A stretch of DNA of 64,000 nucleotides from Brettanomyces bruxellensis (lineage: Eukaryota; Ascomycota; Pichiomycetes; Pichiales; Pichiaceae): NCBI RefSeq assembly GCF_011074885.1, contig NC_054690.1, positions 1,059,001 to 1,123,000 on the forward strand, in the 5' to 3' direction. Positions 52,933 through 63,536 of the stretch are shown piece by piece. Below the pieces are notes generated by a model. That model did no database searches, was not told the DNA's origin, and saw only the letters and a list, made by a program, of their open reading frames with translations. How positions within the stretch are numbered: position 1 is the stretch's first letter; each line of letters begins with the position of its first letter. The position numbers were made by a program, and so were the translations under genes.

Positions 52933-53648
52933 TTACCTCTTACGCCTGTGTTTCCTATAGTTGGGCTTCCGATTAAGTTTGTTACGTGTAACTCTAGCCT
53001 GAATCCATCCGATTGCTTCTTTCACACCTTCCCCGGTAACTGCACTCACGGGCAAAACTCTAGAGTCCTGTGCATTTAAATTTTCGGCAACAGGATTGAA
53101 AAGTTGCTTGAGATTTGCCAACTCCATTTTATCTGGTGATTTCAAGTCTTGTTTATTTGCTAGCATCAATATAGGTAGTCCTTCAGCTTGATTATTTGCG
53201 TTAATTTCTTTCATTCCTGTTATGCATCTCTGTAATCTATCGTTATCGCATGAATCCACAACAAGGATGATCGCGTGCGCTTTATTGTAATATTCATTCC
53301 ATAACACTCGTAAAGAAGATTGTGATCCGACATCCCAAATTTTCAAATACACACCATCAACCTTTACTGTTGCAATGTTCTGGCCCATTGTCGGCAGTAT
53401 TCGGCTTTTTGGAAGCTTTTTGTAATTAGGTATATACAGGGACTTCACCTCCTCAAGTAGGGTCGTTTTACCTGCATTGTCGACTCCCAACAATAAAATT
53501 GAATATTCTAGATAAAATGTTAGTACTGGGTTAGTAAATAATTTCCGTAAACGTAGTACAAAGGGCATTATAACCACCATTAGACAAGTGTTGACGTACC
53601 CTCTTTTGACGTCCACGAGTTATATAAACTCTCTGCTAAGTGGAACAT
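52933..53648 (-). CDS. ARL3: Arf-like GTPase Arl3 (ARFRP1), two exons
   Basis: Exon 1 is 53600-53648 and exon 2 is 52933-53507. The 92-nt intron begins GTACGT, has two TACTAAC copies and ends ATCTAG. Splicing gives MFHLAESLYNSWTSKEEYSI, nearly the N-terminus of yeast Arl3, whose Met-Phe start is acetylated by NatC for Golgi targeting through Sys1. The product is 207 residues. GTP motifs are GVDNAGKT (24-31), PTMGQN, WDVGSQ, NKQD and SA. The switch II motif reads GSQ instead of the usual GGQ. The C-terminus is basic (RKPNYRKHRRKR). The continuous frame starting at 53616 begins inside the intron and should not be used. Confidence 0.95.
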
Positions 53649-54064
53649 CACACAGAAAGCAATTAGAAATAACTGGGAAAGCTAAAGTCCAATTCACTTT
53701 CAATTCACCGCCACGAGATACTTGGAAAAGAAGTTGGAGCAAAGCGGAAATTTGTTTTGTCGGAATTTTCGAATGAAGAAATCTGATGGAATTCTGTTGA
53801 ACGGTTATTTGATTACTAACCAAATGTGTAATGACGCTTGGAGGTTAAAAAGCTTAAATTCGTCGCTTGCATCGATCGACGTCATAATAAATTTCCTTAT
53901 TTAATTTTTTTTTTTGTTGAAGGAAATTTGGAGCACTCAAATTTCTGCGGTCTCCTTTGGTGCCTGCAGTACCATTAACCATATAAACTAAGTAAGAAGA
54001 AAGCATTGTATCAATTAGTTGGCTATTATTTCTTGAAAAACAAGTTGCTCAAACAAACCTTAGA
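53649..54064. other. Divergent upstream region ARL3-RSM19
   Basis: A 416-bp region. ATCGATCGACGTCA near 53873 is a palindrome-rich site about 190 bp before RSM19. A lone TACTAAC at 53814-53820 has no clear 5' partner. Confidence 0.4.
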
Positions 54065-54340
54065 ATGAGAGCTACATTACTTCGGCTGGCGAGATCCTCA
54101 TGGAAAGGTCCATATGTTGTTCCTCTACCCATTTCTCAAGCCAAGAAAAGCGGAACACCAATAAGAACAAACGCTAGGGCTTGTACAATTCTTCCGCAGT
54201 TTGTGGGACTAAAGTTCCAAGTGCATAATGGAAAGGATTATGTGCAGTTTGAGGTGACGGAAAACATGGTTGGATCGAAATTGGGTGAATTTGCACACAC
54301 ACGAAAGAGATTCAGCTACACTCAAACGAAAAACAAATGA
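54065..54340 (+). CDS. RSM19: Mitochondrial ribosomal protein uS19m (Rsm19)
   Basis: A 91-residue S19 family protein, the same length as yeast Rsm19. It carries the S19 core [36 protein letters not shown] and the C-terminal [15 protein letters not shown]. It belongs to the head of the small mitochondrial ribosomal subunit. It has no cleavable presequence, as is usual for this protein. Confidence 0.95.
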   Translation: MRATLLRLARSSWKGPYVVPLPISQAKKSGTPIRTNARACTILPQFVGLKFQVHNGKDYVQFEVTENMVGSKLGEFAHTRKRFSYTQTKNK

Positions 54341-54499
54341 TCGTCTATCGGTAATGCATATTTCATATTTAACTTCTGCCTAGATTGTCACATCTTTGCT
54401 TGCACCCCATCCATATTTCCTGTACATAAGCATATAATAATATTATGATAAATATCTTATTATAACTAAAGTAAACAATGTCGTGCCGAATGTCTTGGC

Positions 54500-56059
54500 T
54501 CATGTTCTACGTAATACGTTACCTAATCTATCTTCTCTAAGCTCCTTGGTTCTGTCGATTTTAGGCCACTTTCCCCATCCATTCAACCTAACAATGCAAC
54601 ATGTTGCATTATCATCACCTCCAACATCTTCAACAAAGTGATCAACTTGTGTTGCTGCCTCCTTAGGAGTACCTCTAGCATCAGTTGTTGACGTAATCAC
54701 ATCTACAACCTCCTGATCAGTCATACAGTTTGTGACACCATCTGAAACTAACGCTAAAAAGCATTCGTCACCTCCAAACCACTTGACACCGACTTTTTTG
54801 AGATGATCCCCATGCGTCTGAATGTACTTCTCCATTTTGGCTGGATCCCCTATTAAGTAGTCAAAGAACTCGGGTTCTGCGGAAACGCCAACATCCTTTG
54901 CAGAAATATCACCAAAAGAACGAGTGTTGGCCAAATTTAAATATCTCTCTTCGCCGAACGAATCAGTCATGATCAAATTGGCCGAAAACTTTGTCAATCT
55001 CCTACTTTCGGTCGGATTGGACGGATGATGATCTCTAGTCAAAGCATGTGCAACACCATTCTTATCACAGAGAATTGCACGCGTGTCTCCAACTTGGGCC
55101 ACTAAAAGTCGTGAGAGAACATTATCATGAAAGTAGTAGCCGTCCGGATCATTATTATCCTTGTCCACGCAATAAATAAACGCCGAAGTGCAGGTTGAGC
55201 CAGAATTGATCATTTTTACCTGCTCCTGGCCGGTCATTGAGTTCTGGTATCCTTGAATATGTTGAACTTTATACTCTTCAGTATGGTTGAACATGTTCTC
55301 GTACGTGAGAAATTGATAATCAACATAGAGGAAGCTTAAAAACACACGAAGCTTGAAAAAATCATACGGTGTGACCTGGCTTGCAAATTCGGGAAGTTGC
55401 CATAGTTTTGTCTTGCTATCATGCAGTTTTCTGGACTTTAGCAGCAGTTCCTTAGACTCGTTCTCTTTAAGCACTCTTCCAAGCCCCATCGCATTCAGGA
55501 GTTGCTGATTTTCTCTCCGATACCATCTTTTCCAGTATCCACCAATCTTCTTTCTGTAAAACTGCATTAGAAAATCGATTGTCTCCTCAGTGATTTGGAG
55601 CCTTTCAACGCTTTCAAGCAAATGACTCTTTAAATACTCGCTGCATTCTCCACCTCCATGTCCATCAAATACACTATAATTAAAAACTTTTTGATGTAGA
55701 TAGTTGTTTGTGTATGCTGGTTCGGTTAGTTTGTTGATTCTCCCATTTAAATAAGCATCCACCGAATTCGAAGTTTCGTCACCCACCTTCTTTATGTTGA
55801 GATCCATGTCCAAAATTCCGGCCTGATACCGATCTTCATTATATGGCCGATTTACTCGGGAAGACGCATATCCAAAGTTTGAAGGAGCCTTCATTATATT
55901 CACGTTAAACGCTATGGGTGAAGATGAATTCAGCGATTTAATCTCTACACGCTGCGATAAGCATCTTGTTGCATGCCATACCAGCCCTGCTTTTGTAGTA
56001 CCGATCGATCTGTACATGTTATCACATCTATTGCCAGACACATCAAGATTGTTCGGCAA
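54500..56059 (-). CDS. PTC6: Mitochondrial PP2C phosphatase (Ptc6-like)
   Basis: A 519-residue PPM-type Ser/Thr phosphatase. The presequence is basic (RSIGTTKAGLVWHATRCLSQRV). PP2C motifs are YASSRVNRPYNED, YSVFDGHGGGECSEYL, VAQVGDTRAILC, ALTRDHHP, LANTRSFGD, LALVSDGVTN and GGDDNATCCIVRLNGWGKWP, with the metal-binding Asp residues kept. The NYSVFDGHG and RLNGWG phrases favour Ptc6/Aup1, linked to mitophagy and pyruvate dehydrogenase control, over Ptc5. The first Met gives a less typical start; the Met at 56017 (MYRSIG) makes a better presequence. It converges with RSM19. Confidence 0.8.
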   Translation of the reverse strand: MPNNLDVSGNRCDNMYRSIGTTKAGLVWHATRCLSQRVEIKSLNSSSPIAFNVNIMKAPSNFGYASSRVNRPYNEDRYQAGILDMDLNIKKVGDETSNSVDAYLNGRINKLTEPAYTNNYLHQKVFNYSVFDGHGGGECSEYLKSHLLESVERLQITEETIDFLMQFYRKKIGGYWKRWYRRENQQLLNAMGLGRVLKENESKELLLKSRKLHDSKTKLWQLPEFASQVTPYDFFKLRVFLSFLYVDYQFLTYENMFNHTEEYKVQHIQGYQNSMTGQEQVKMINSGSTCTSAFIYCVDKDNNDPDGYYFHDNVLSRLLVAQVGDTRAILCDKNGVAHALTRDHHPSNPTESRRLTKFSANLIMTDSFGEERYLNLANTRSFGDISAKDVGVSAEPEFFDYLIGDPAKMEKYIQTHGDHLKKVGVKWFGGDECFLALVSDGVTNCMTDQEVVDVITSTTDARGTPKEAATQVDHFVEDVGGDDNATCCIVRLNGWGKWPKIDRTKELREDRLGNVLRRT

Positions 56060-56374
56060 ACAATAAAGTCATATCAATCACTACCATAAGTCAAATTTCT
56101 TGGAAATTTATTTTGCTCAGAATTAAATAATCCAACGATGAGATTTGATCAGGCGGCCGTCACGCATGCGGGGTTTACGTTTTAATCCTATTGTAAGGCA
56201 AGTTCATTGTTATTTTTTCTCCCCCGTTTTTATTTTTTTTTTGACAACTATTCCTATTCCTCATTTGAATTCACTTTAAGCCAACCAATAATAAAGCCTG
56301 CCCAAGCCAGCGGAAGACTACAGTCAAATATCATGCAACATATATATTTATTATCCTAGTTAAATTTATTATCA
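56060..56374. other. Intergenic PTC6-LMBR1
   Basis: A 315-bp AT-rich spacer holding the PTC6 promoter and the LMBR1-type 3' end. No gene seen. Confidence 0.4.
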
Positions 56375-58366
56375 TTAGATCAATAATGATGAGGAAGCAG
56401 ATTCTGAATCCTCCGTATCCAATGAGATGCGTCTGCTGTCATCAGTCTGTACATTATTAGCGATAGAACTGTAATTATTGCTTTGTCTTGGTCTAAGCCT
56501 TGAATAGACGTGATTAGCCACATTCTTGATCCAATGGAAAGCATTCTGTAATGGTTCTGGGCTAATGATATTAGTATTGAAGTCACTTTGAGGCATTCCT
56601 GGATATTGACTATTTTCCAAGTCGCGTGAGTTCCGAATATATTCTTGAACAATCTGCTTCGCTTCACGAATACTTCCATTTCTTATTCGTGAAGAATGCC
56701 CTGTTGAGTTATCTGTATCTCCATCTGGCTCTTCTTCATCCTCATCTTCGTAAAAGTCAAATTCGTCGAACAAATAGTCAAAGAGTAAGTTTCCTTTCAT
56801 TTTGGTTTTTATCTTGTCCCATACATGGAAAAGAGAAAGACATATTGGTATCACAATAAGACGAGGGAGAATATCGTTCAAAATTTTACCAAGCGAGATA
56901 AGCTTAATTGAGTTTCCAAGGAACTCCTGGAATGATGAAGCCCTTGCAAAATCAGTATCAAGAAGCATGAGGAAGTTGTAAGAAAGTGGAATCGTCAATC
57001 TGCAAGCATAGCTAATAAAAAACGTCGTAGAAACAGGATCTGATCCTTGATCTGATATCACATGATATATATCAAAGATTTTGATTTTGAAAAGCGAGGC
57101 CAATGCCGAAAAAACCATAAAAGTAAGGAATGGAACGCAAGAAGCTAATACTGCCACCAATGACGTATTTTCTGGAGAATCAGTCACTTTCCTAACCACA
57201 ATGTTTATTATCGAGATATTGAATCCATGAAACAGTTCACTTTCTATTATGATAATGGCCAATGCTCCTAAAATGATAGACCATGCTTTCGTAGCGACGA
57301 AAAGTGTTGTTCCCCGAAATGAAGTAGGATCAGAAATCTGTTCATTCTCAGATTCCATTGCTGTGTCCAACTTCATTATTTTGTGTACAACTTGTTGAAA
57401 AGCCACCAAATTGTGTTTATATGACCATTTTGCGCGTTGCAGACGGAAAGTTAGGTTGTGCAATGTCGATCTATTAATATCTTGAGCTGTAATAGGCTCC
57501 TCCGTATTTGCATAATACGAGTAACGTTGATTTTCAGGCCTAAATTCAAACGGAATATCTTTCTCTAGCTGAATACACCAATCTCTGTAGTCGAATGGGA
57601 TATCTATGGATGCCATACTCAAGATCTTGGCCAAAACATCTTGGAGTTCAAATTTTGAATCTTCCATTTTTTCCTTTAAATATGGAACCCGTTGATAAAG
57701 ACTGTAAAGCATGGCATTGTAGTCTCCAGCATTCTCCCATGTCTGTCTCGGAAGTTGTATTAAGCCATGTGCCATTAACCAAAGTGCTAGAGTAAGAGAG
57801 TAGATATGACTGATTGTGATAACTAAACCTTTGAGGAAAGTGGCGTTAAGCCATGACCTGTGGTAAAACATAATATAGCCAAACCCAATGACACAGCAAG
57901 AAAGCATTAGCAGCTGGAATCGAATTAAGTTTCTTATGGACTCATTGAATCTGTCTTTGAGCTTGTAATAGCCCGAGTCAAACCAATATTGCAATAGTGG
58001 AAGTAAAACCCAAGTTAGGAAAAACGTAAGCCAGTAGTTTATTCTCCAAAGAGCATTAACTATGGGGCGTTCAAGATAAAAAGGTGAGGATTTAAATTCG
58101 TCGATGGAATGTTTGTCAGAAAATGTACTTAATAAGTCAATTGGCAGAAGGAATATTAAAGATAAAGGCAGCGCCAATGATATCACAAGAATAACACTTA
58201 GATATTTTGGCTGCTCTCTATAATCAATGTACCTGCCTACCAACAAATAGGAGCCAACCAATGTCACAATGACCCATAACCATGAGAGCTGTAGCATCAA
58301 CATTGTTGTTAGTAAAAAAAGCACAATCTTACAACTCCTTGGTTAAATGAAAAAGAACCTTACCAT
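56375..58366 (-). CDS. LMBR1/LMBRD2-type multi-span membrane protein, intron right after the ATG
   Basis: Exon 1 is only the start codon (58364-58366). A 75-nt intron (58289-58363) begins GTAAGG, has TACTAAC and ends CTACAG. Exon 2 (56375-58288) continues LSWLWVIVTLVGSYLLVGRY, giving 638 residues. About nine spans are visible, with family phrases DLLSTF, IVNALWRINYWLTFFLTWVLLPLLQYW and TYENTSLVAVLA-like loops, and a long helical cytosolic loop. The C-terminus is acidic and Ser-rich. LMBR1 domain proteins include lipocalin receptors and lysosomal cobalamin export partners, but the fungal function is unknown. S. cerevisiae appears to lack it. The unspliced frame would replace the N-terminus by intron-coded MLFLLTTMLMLQ. 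Confidence 0.8.
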
Positions 58367-59227
58367 TATGAAATATGTATACTAATCAATTGTGCTATTT
58401 AGCGGTCAATTGACAATTATAATTCTATAAGTTGGAATAATTGTTGGGAGAGTAAATATATATCCTATCAGATACGATCTTAATTGCCACGCGTATACAT
58501 CCTCACACATTCAGTTGATAAAAAAAAAGTTGTACCGCACCATCTATTGATATACACAGAATGTTGAACTAAACTAAGCCAACTGATATTTAAAAGATTA
58601 CTTGCACACAGAAGTATACTACATAAATTGGATGGAAAATTCAATTAAAATTGGAGAAGGAAAGCAAAAGGGTAACGTAACAAAAAAACCTACACATGCC
58701 GTATTACTAAAAAAAAAAATAAAATAAAATGCAGAAGTATAAAGGTAGAAGAAGTTCAGCAAAGTCAAGCAAGAACAAAAGAGAAAGGATCAAAAAAGCG
58801 TGACAATAGGCATATATGCGTGATACAACAAGAGGATAATCGACAAAAAAAGCATCGATCCAGTTCTCCGGATAATTAAGACTTGAATCCATCGTTTCAT
58901 TTTTCTCTAACATTAAACAGCACAACAGAAGGCAAAGAGCCGACAACGGCAAATGAGGGAGGAACTGGAGCAAAAAGGAAAACGAAAAGGAAAAGAGCAC
59001 TTTGAAAAGAAGAGTAGGCAAGCGTTGAAAACTTATTCCTCTTCAACTTGTTTTTGTCGCTAGTATGTAAGACAGTAAAGCATGAATAGAAGAAGTTCAG
59101 CGAATCCGCATGTGGCTTGAAAAGGAAAAAAAAAAACGATGGAAGGACAGCAGCCAAGCTGAAAAGAGAGAAAGACAAAACAAAATGGAGAAAGATAAGC
59201 TCCTTTTCCCTCCTTAAAACGCATTAA
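58367..59227. other. Intergenic LMBR1-SOL
   Basis: An 860-bp A-rich region with the SOL gene 3' end and the upstream side of the LMBR1-type gene. Two minus frames at 58707 and 58897 are Phe/Leu-rich products of the A tracts and are not accepted. Confidence 0.4.
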
Positions 59228-60532
59228 TCACTGGTGCTTTGCCGTAAACTTGTATCTCTTCTTCGTTATACCAACGACGTCCTGGAGAGCTTCATCATCA
59301 ACAAACCATGCGATCCTTCCAGCGGCCTTTTCATTAATGATACTTGCAGGTAGACCCTTGTCCGGTCTCTCCATGATAGTCTTGATAACAGGAGCCTTGG
59401 TTGCACCTTCAACGACAAATGCGACCAAGTGAGAGTGGCAAATCACAGGCACAGTCAACGTTATTCTTCTTGAAGGGCCAGAAGGTGCATTTTCCACTGG
59501 AACGCACCAGGCATATGATTCCCGGAGAGTCTCCTGGTTAGGGAAAAGAGAGGCCACGTGACCGTCAGGTGCACATCCAAGCAATATAAGATCAAACATC
59601 GGTAATCTAACGGAGTCTTTGGACGCGAATCCCTTGATAAGAGTCTGTTCGTAGCTGTCAGCACACTCCTGGGGTTCATCCAAGAGCTTTTCGTTTATAG
59701 GGAAGATTCTTGGAAAGCCCTTGTGCTGTGTATCTGCCAAATCAAAAAGTTGCCTCTTGGCCTTTCCGTAGTTTGATTCCTGCGATTCGAAAGGAACCAA
59801 TCTTTCATCCGCGAAGTATATATCCCATTTTCCCCACTCAATATCGTCCCTTTTTAGTAATCCCTCGTGCAAGACGCTGACCAAAGATCCACCAGAGAGA
59901 CCTATTCTAAATCTGCGTTCTGCATTCTTCTTTTTTCTGCGTAACTGTTGTGATCCAGATGCTCCGGCGGCATTTGTACTTGCTGTGGAGGGGGACATGC
60001 TCATTGGCTGGGATTTCGGTAGCTGCCCTATCGTCTGCATTTTATTTTCCGGCTTGTTATTACTCTTTTCGTCATTCAGACTGGTCGATGCAGCAGCCTG
60101 CTCGGTATTTGTGGTTGTTGTTGTGGCTGTAACTGTAGGTGTCTGTCTGCCACTTTTCGACCCTTGCTCCTCACCACTTTCAGGCTTTGCACTCTTCGAT
60201 CTCGATTGTCCCGTACTACCGCCATCATGGTGATGATGATGATGGTGGTGGTGGTGATGGTGATGATGAACACTTGCCATTTGTGTTAAATCAGGTGCCG
60301 ATTGAAAAGATGGAAGTTGTTTTTCTTGCTCTTCCTTCAACGCCTGGATGCTTGGGTTGCTGCTTCTTTTCTTGCTCTGATTTGTAGCCGGCGTAGTTGT
60401 TCCGCTTCCATTGCTGCTTCCATTGTCCGCATACAAAGCCCTATTCTGGGCAGTAACTATTAAATCTGCAACTGCCTCCGCAACCCCACTGAATTCAGGA
60501 AAAGAGTAGATCAACGGAACTGCTGTTGTCAT
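59228..60532 (-). CDS. SOL1: 6-phosphogluconolactonase-like protein Sol1/Sol2, with a polyhistidine insert
   Basis: A 434-residue protein with the lactonase fold: RFRIGLSGGSLVSVLHEGL, WGKWDIYFADERLVPFESQESNYG, DLILLGCAPDGHVASLFP, then LTVPVICHSHLVAFVVEG. The lactonase block starts near residue 200. Before it lies a long Ser/Thr/Gln-rich insert with 14 His in a row at 60227-60268. Yeast Sol1 and Sol2 also have an insert and are linked to nuclear tRNA export rather than sugar metabolism, while Sol3 and Sol4 are shorter true lactonases. That makes Sol1/2 the better match. CAPDGH replaces the GMGPDGH-type motif. Confidence 0.8.
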   Translation of the reverse strand: MTTAVPLIYSFPEFSGVAEAVADLIVTAQNRALYADNGSSNGSGTTTPATNQSKKRSSNPSIQALKEEQEKQLPSFQSAPDLTQMASVHHHHHHHHHHHHHHDGGSTGQSRSKSAKPESGEEQGSKSGRQTPTVTATTTTTNTEQAAASTSLNDEKSNNKPENKMQTIGQLPKSQPMSMSPSTASTNAAGASGSQQLRRKKKNAERRFRIGLSGGSLVSVLHEGLLKRDDIEWGKWDIYFADERLVPFESQESNYGKAKRQLFDLADTQHKGFPRIFPINEKLLDEPQECADSYEQTLIKGFASKDSVRLPMFDLILLGCAPDGHVASLFPNQETLRESYAWCVPVENAPSGPSRRITLTVPVICHSHLVAFVVEGATKAPVIKTIMERPDKGLPASIINEKAAGRIAWFVDDEALQDVVGITKKRYKFTAKHQ

Positions 60533-62027
60533 TTTTCAAACGCCGTGAAATGTATGTGTATATACTTGCAACTGAAAGGAATGTACCCCTGTCTTAGTCT
60601 CAACCTGCGATAGTAAATAAGTGAATTAATGTTTATAAGTACTTTTATTCTAACGCTATGTCTCTGTTACTTCAACAAAAGCGTTCTAAATATGACCTTA
60701 GTTTATTGCCGTTGGCTTTCGGAACCCCTTTAAATCTCAACTAGCGGGAACTGTAGATCCTTGTTATAATTAACGGTTCAAACAGAGAAGCCGCCAAAAA
60801 ATGTGATGCAGGCTTACCCCAAAAAAATCTCAAATTGGGTCCTGAAATGAAACTATGTGGGAAAATTTACTGTCTGCTCTTCCCTAATACTTATTCTCTT
60901 GCTCTTCTGTGAAACTATAAGACTCGTATGGCGTCGCCCCTTATCTTATTAAGATCTATCTAGACAAGTTGTTTAAATTAGCCTAATTATTCTGAGTGTA
61001 TCTATTATTAAACGGGCTAACTACAATATTTTTTTTTCGGCGTTCGTTGGCAATTTTTTCCCCTTATTTTTCTTCCTGAGGAATTTTTCCCTCCTTTTTT
61101 TTTGCGAGGCAAGAATAAATTTCCGTCTCCCCAAACTTAGGACCGCTACTACTTCACCTTAAAGATGAAAGAATAGAAAAAAAATTATCCATTTGGATTC
61201 TTATGTAACGTTCCGGAATAACGGCTAAATTCTCAGCGTATCAATTGTGCCTATACTTTATTTTTTACTCTTTATATCTATACACGCTTCTCATATATAT
61301 ACACTTATCTTTTCTTTACAAAAGGGACTCTTTCTTGCTATTGTATTGTAACTTCTTACAAGCGGTCTTTGTTGTTGTTCATGTTTCAATTACTGCCATT
61401 TGTACTTGATCTAATAACAAAATAAAAGAAAGCTGGCAAGTGAGTCAGAGATATTGTGACATTCTTATGACACAAAGGTTTACATTCCATTTTGCATAAA
61501 AAAAAGAGTTTCTTCGAACTGGTAAATGGGCATGGATCCATAAATACCCCTCCGATTATCACCGTGTGGCTTAAACAGCCGGCCAAAGTGTCCATTGATT
61601 ACCTAATGCAGATATTAAACTGGGAACAGTATATACTTTTGACAGCGAGTTCAGATATTTCTTTAAAAGATACAACAAACATTGTCCAGATTTATTTGTA
61701 GTTTCTGGTTGGTTTCTTTAACCCCAGTGGGATTCTTTCCCGTAAATGTTAAGGTCGGAGAGTCCTCACAATTCTACCCCATGCAAATAAAGTAGACAGT
61801 GCGGGGATGGACGTTGGCTAATATTTTGCGTCGATCGACGACGACCCCGCATCTTAAAAAATATAGAAATTTTGAAATCAATACTAGTGCAAGCAGTATA
61901 TAAGAACCCGGACTTTTGCTCATGAGTATTATTGCATCACTACAAATTATAAATTGTTCTTATTTAATAGGTGTAATGCACGCTGGAGCTTTACTTGAGC
62001 TACGTTTCTTTACAATATAAGGTAGAT
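60533..62027. promoter_or_regulatory. Divergent upstream region SOL1-FUB1
   Basis: A 1.5-kb region with no accepted gene. It has T tracts near 61028 and 61095. A GC-rich block at 61801-61850 has GCGGGG/CCCCGC arms around the palindrome CGTCGATCGACG. I find no exact proteasome element (GGTGGCAAA) before FUB1. Confidence 0.45.
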
Positions 62028-63005
62028 ATGTCGCAAGAATTTACACTAATTCAATTAGTGACCGAGGCATTTGCCCACAACTATTTGGATGGTGTTTGGT
62101 CTATACCTTTGACAGAAACGCCAAATTTTTCTTCAGATGGACTATTGTGCAAGTTTGCCACGAATCAATTTGTTGTCACCATTAAGATAACCGACACTGA
62201 GAGATCTGTCGCTTTTGATCTTCAGAGCAAGGATGGCAAATCCAAGTTATTTGAAAATATCGATCTTGATCCTTCATCGATTGACAAGAAATATTCAAAG
62301 TTTCCAATTGCTCTCTCATCTGAAGACTATACAAAGCTTGTTGAACTTGAATTCATTCCCAAGTTCAGACAGCATTTCGACCCTTTCTTGAAGTCGCATG
62401 TTTCTGATTATTCCAATGTTTCTACTTATTCATCTGATAAGACTCCCCGATTCGCAAAGAAATCAGAAAATAGCATTTCCGGACCAGACATACAAGGGTC
62501 TACTGGGAGACTCCGGAAGCCCGTTCCTGCGTCCTTAGCTCCGCCTGGCTTTGAGGATGAACTCGAAATTCAAGGGAAAATTTCAAACGCGAATATGCCT
62601 GGTGTTTCCACCCCTTACGGGGATTCTGATCGTTATCCTGGTGGATTGAGAGTTCCGGATCTTGATCCAGCGGCACATATTCGTTCACCTGGAACTGGAG
62701 GAATGTACCCATCGCCCGATGATCCACTCTTCCATCCAGAAAAACGAGATAGAAATAATAACTTGCCAAATCCAGGCAACGGTGGAATCAGATATGACGA
62801 TCCGTTGGCGGGTCCACATGATGATTTGGATCTTGCAGGAGAGGGTTTACCCCCTGATATGGGTATTGGAAAGAATCAGAAGAACTTAAGAGGTAATTTT
62901 GGAGCCTTTGGAGGAGGTTCAAGGTTTGGTGGTGGTTTTAATGGTGGTTTTGGTGGTGGTTTTGGTGGTGGTTTTGGTGGTGGTTTTGGTGGTGGTTTCA
63001 TGTAG
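62028..63005 (+). CDS. FUB1: Proteasome regulator Fub1/PI31
   Basis: A 325-residue protein. The N-terminal PI31 domain (about 1-140) has FAHNYLDGVWSIP and IALSSEDYTKLVELEFIPKF. The C-terminal half is Pro/Gly/Asp-rich with family phrases GGLRVPDLDP, GTGGMYPSPDDPLFHP and IRYDDPLAGP. PI31/Fub1 enters the 20S proteasome core and blocks its active sites. The tail ends in tandem GGGF repeats coded by a 12-bp unit at about 62930-63000. The frame opens upstream at a TTG, but the ATG at 62028 aligns with the family start. Yeast Fub1 is 250 residues. Confidence 0.85.
   Translation: MSQEFTLIQLVTEAFAHNYLDGVWSIPLTETPNFSSDGLLCKFATNQFVVTIKITDTERSVAFDLQSKDGKSKLFENIDLDPSSIDKKYSKFPIALSSEDYTKLVELEFIPKFRQHFDPFLKSHVSDYSNVSTYSSDKTPRFAKKSENSISGPDIQGSTGRLRKPVPASLAPPGFEDELEIQGKISNANMPGVSTPYGDSDRYPGGLRVPDLDPAAHIRSPGTGGMYPSPDDPLFHPEKRDRNNNLPNPGNGGIRYDDPLAGPHDDLDLAGEGLPPDMGIGKNQKNLRGNFGAFGGGSRFGGGFNGGFGGGFGGGFGGGFGGGFM
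62930..63000 (+). repeat. 12-bp coding tandem repeat (GGTGGTTTTGGT)
   Basis: About five near-identical copies code for GGGF at the C-terminus of FUB1. Copy number is likely variable between strains. Confidence 0.85.
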
Positions 63006-63536
63006 TTGTGATGAATGTTTGCTGTAAAACGTTTTTACTTTGATTGTTTGCTTTGCTACGCTTTACATATATACTTATGTATTCGCATATGTTTCTATGT
63101 TGTTAATGTGATACCCTTCTAATTTTCCTGCGCTTTTGTATTTAATACTGCCCTGCAAAAGACTGCTTGCATTCTGGGATTCGGTTAACGCTCAATCTTG
63201 GCGTTTTCTGAATTCAGCTATATTCTTAATCTCTTAGCTAGTTTTCATGTGTACGGCTGCATTAGTTAAATAGGCCAGCTCGGGACTGCGATTGAAGAAA
63301 AAAAAAAAGTCGCAACTGTGTGCACGCATGCACATATATAATTCTGTCAAGCAAGAACTATAAATATTAGAAACGGGCATATTACGTTTTCATCAACTTA
63401 GCATATTTAAAGCAGCATCGGCGAATTTACTCACTTTGTGAGAAGCAAAATCATATTAAGTCGCTGGATAACTTGAAATAACTGATCGAAGCTTGTCATA
63501 AAAGCAGCTTGTCGACCCACTTATGGAAATAATACA
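63006..63536. other. Intergenic FUB1 to the NDUFS6-type gene
   Basis: A 530-bp AT-rich region with an A11 run near 63298. No gene seen. Confidence 0.4.

Noticed and set aside
53568..53616. ARL3 start at an ATG inside the continuous frame
   Set aside because: This part is intron; splicing gives the conserved MFHL start instead.
53814..53820. TACTAAC upstream of RSM19 as a 5' leader intron
   Set aside because: No convincing donor, and RSM19 is complete without it.
58707..59178. Two Phe/Leu-rich minus frames
   Set aside because: Produced by A-rich sequence downstream of the SOL gene.
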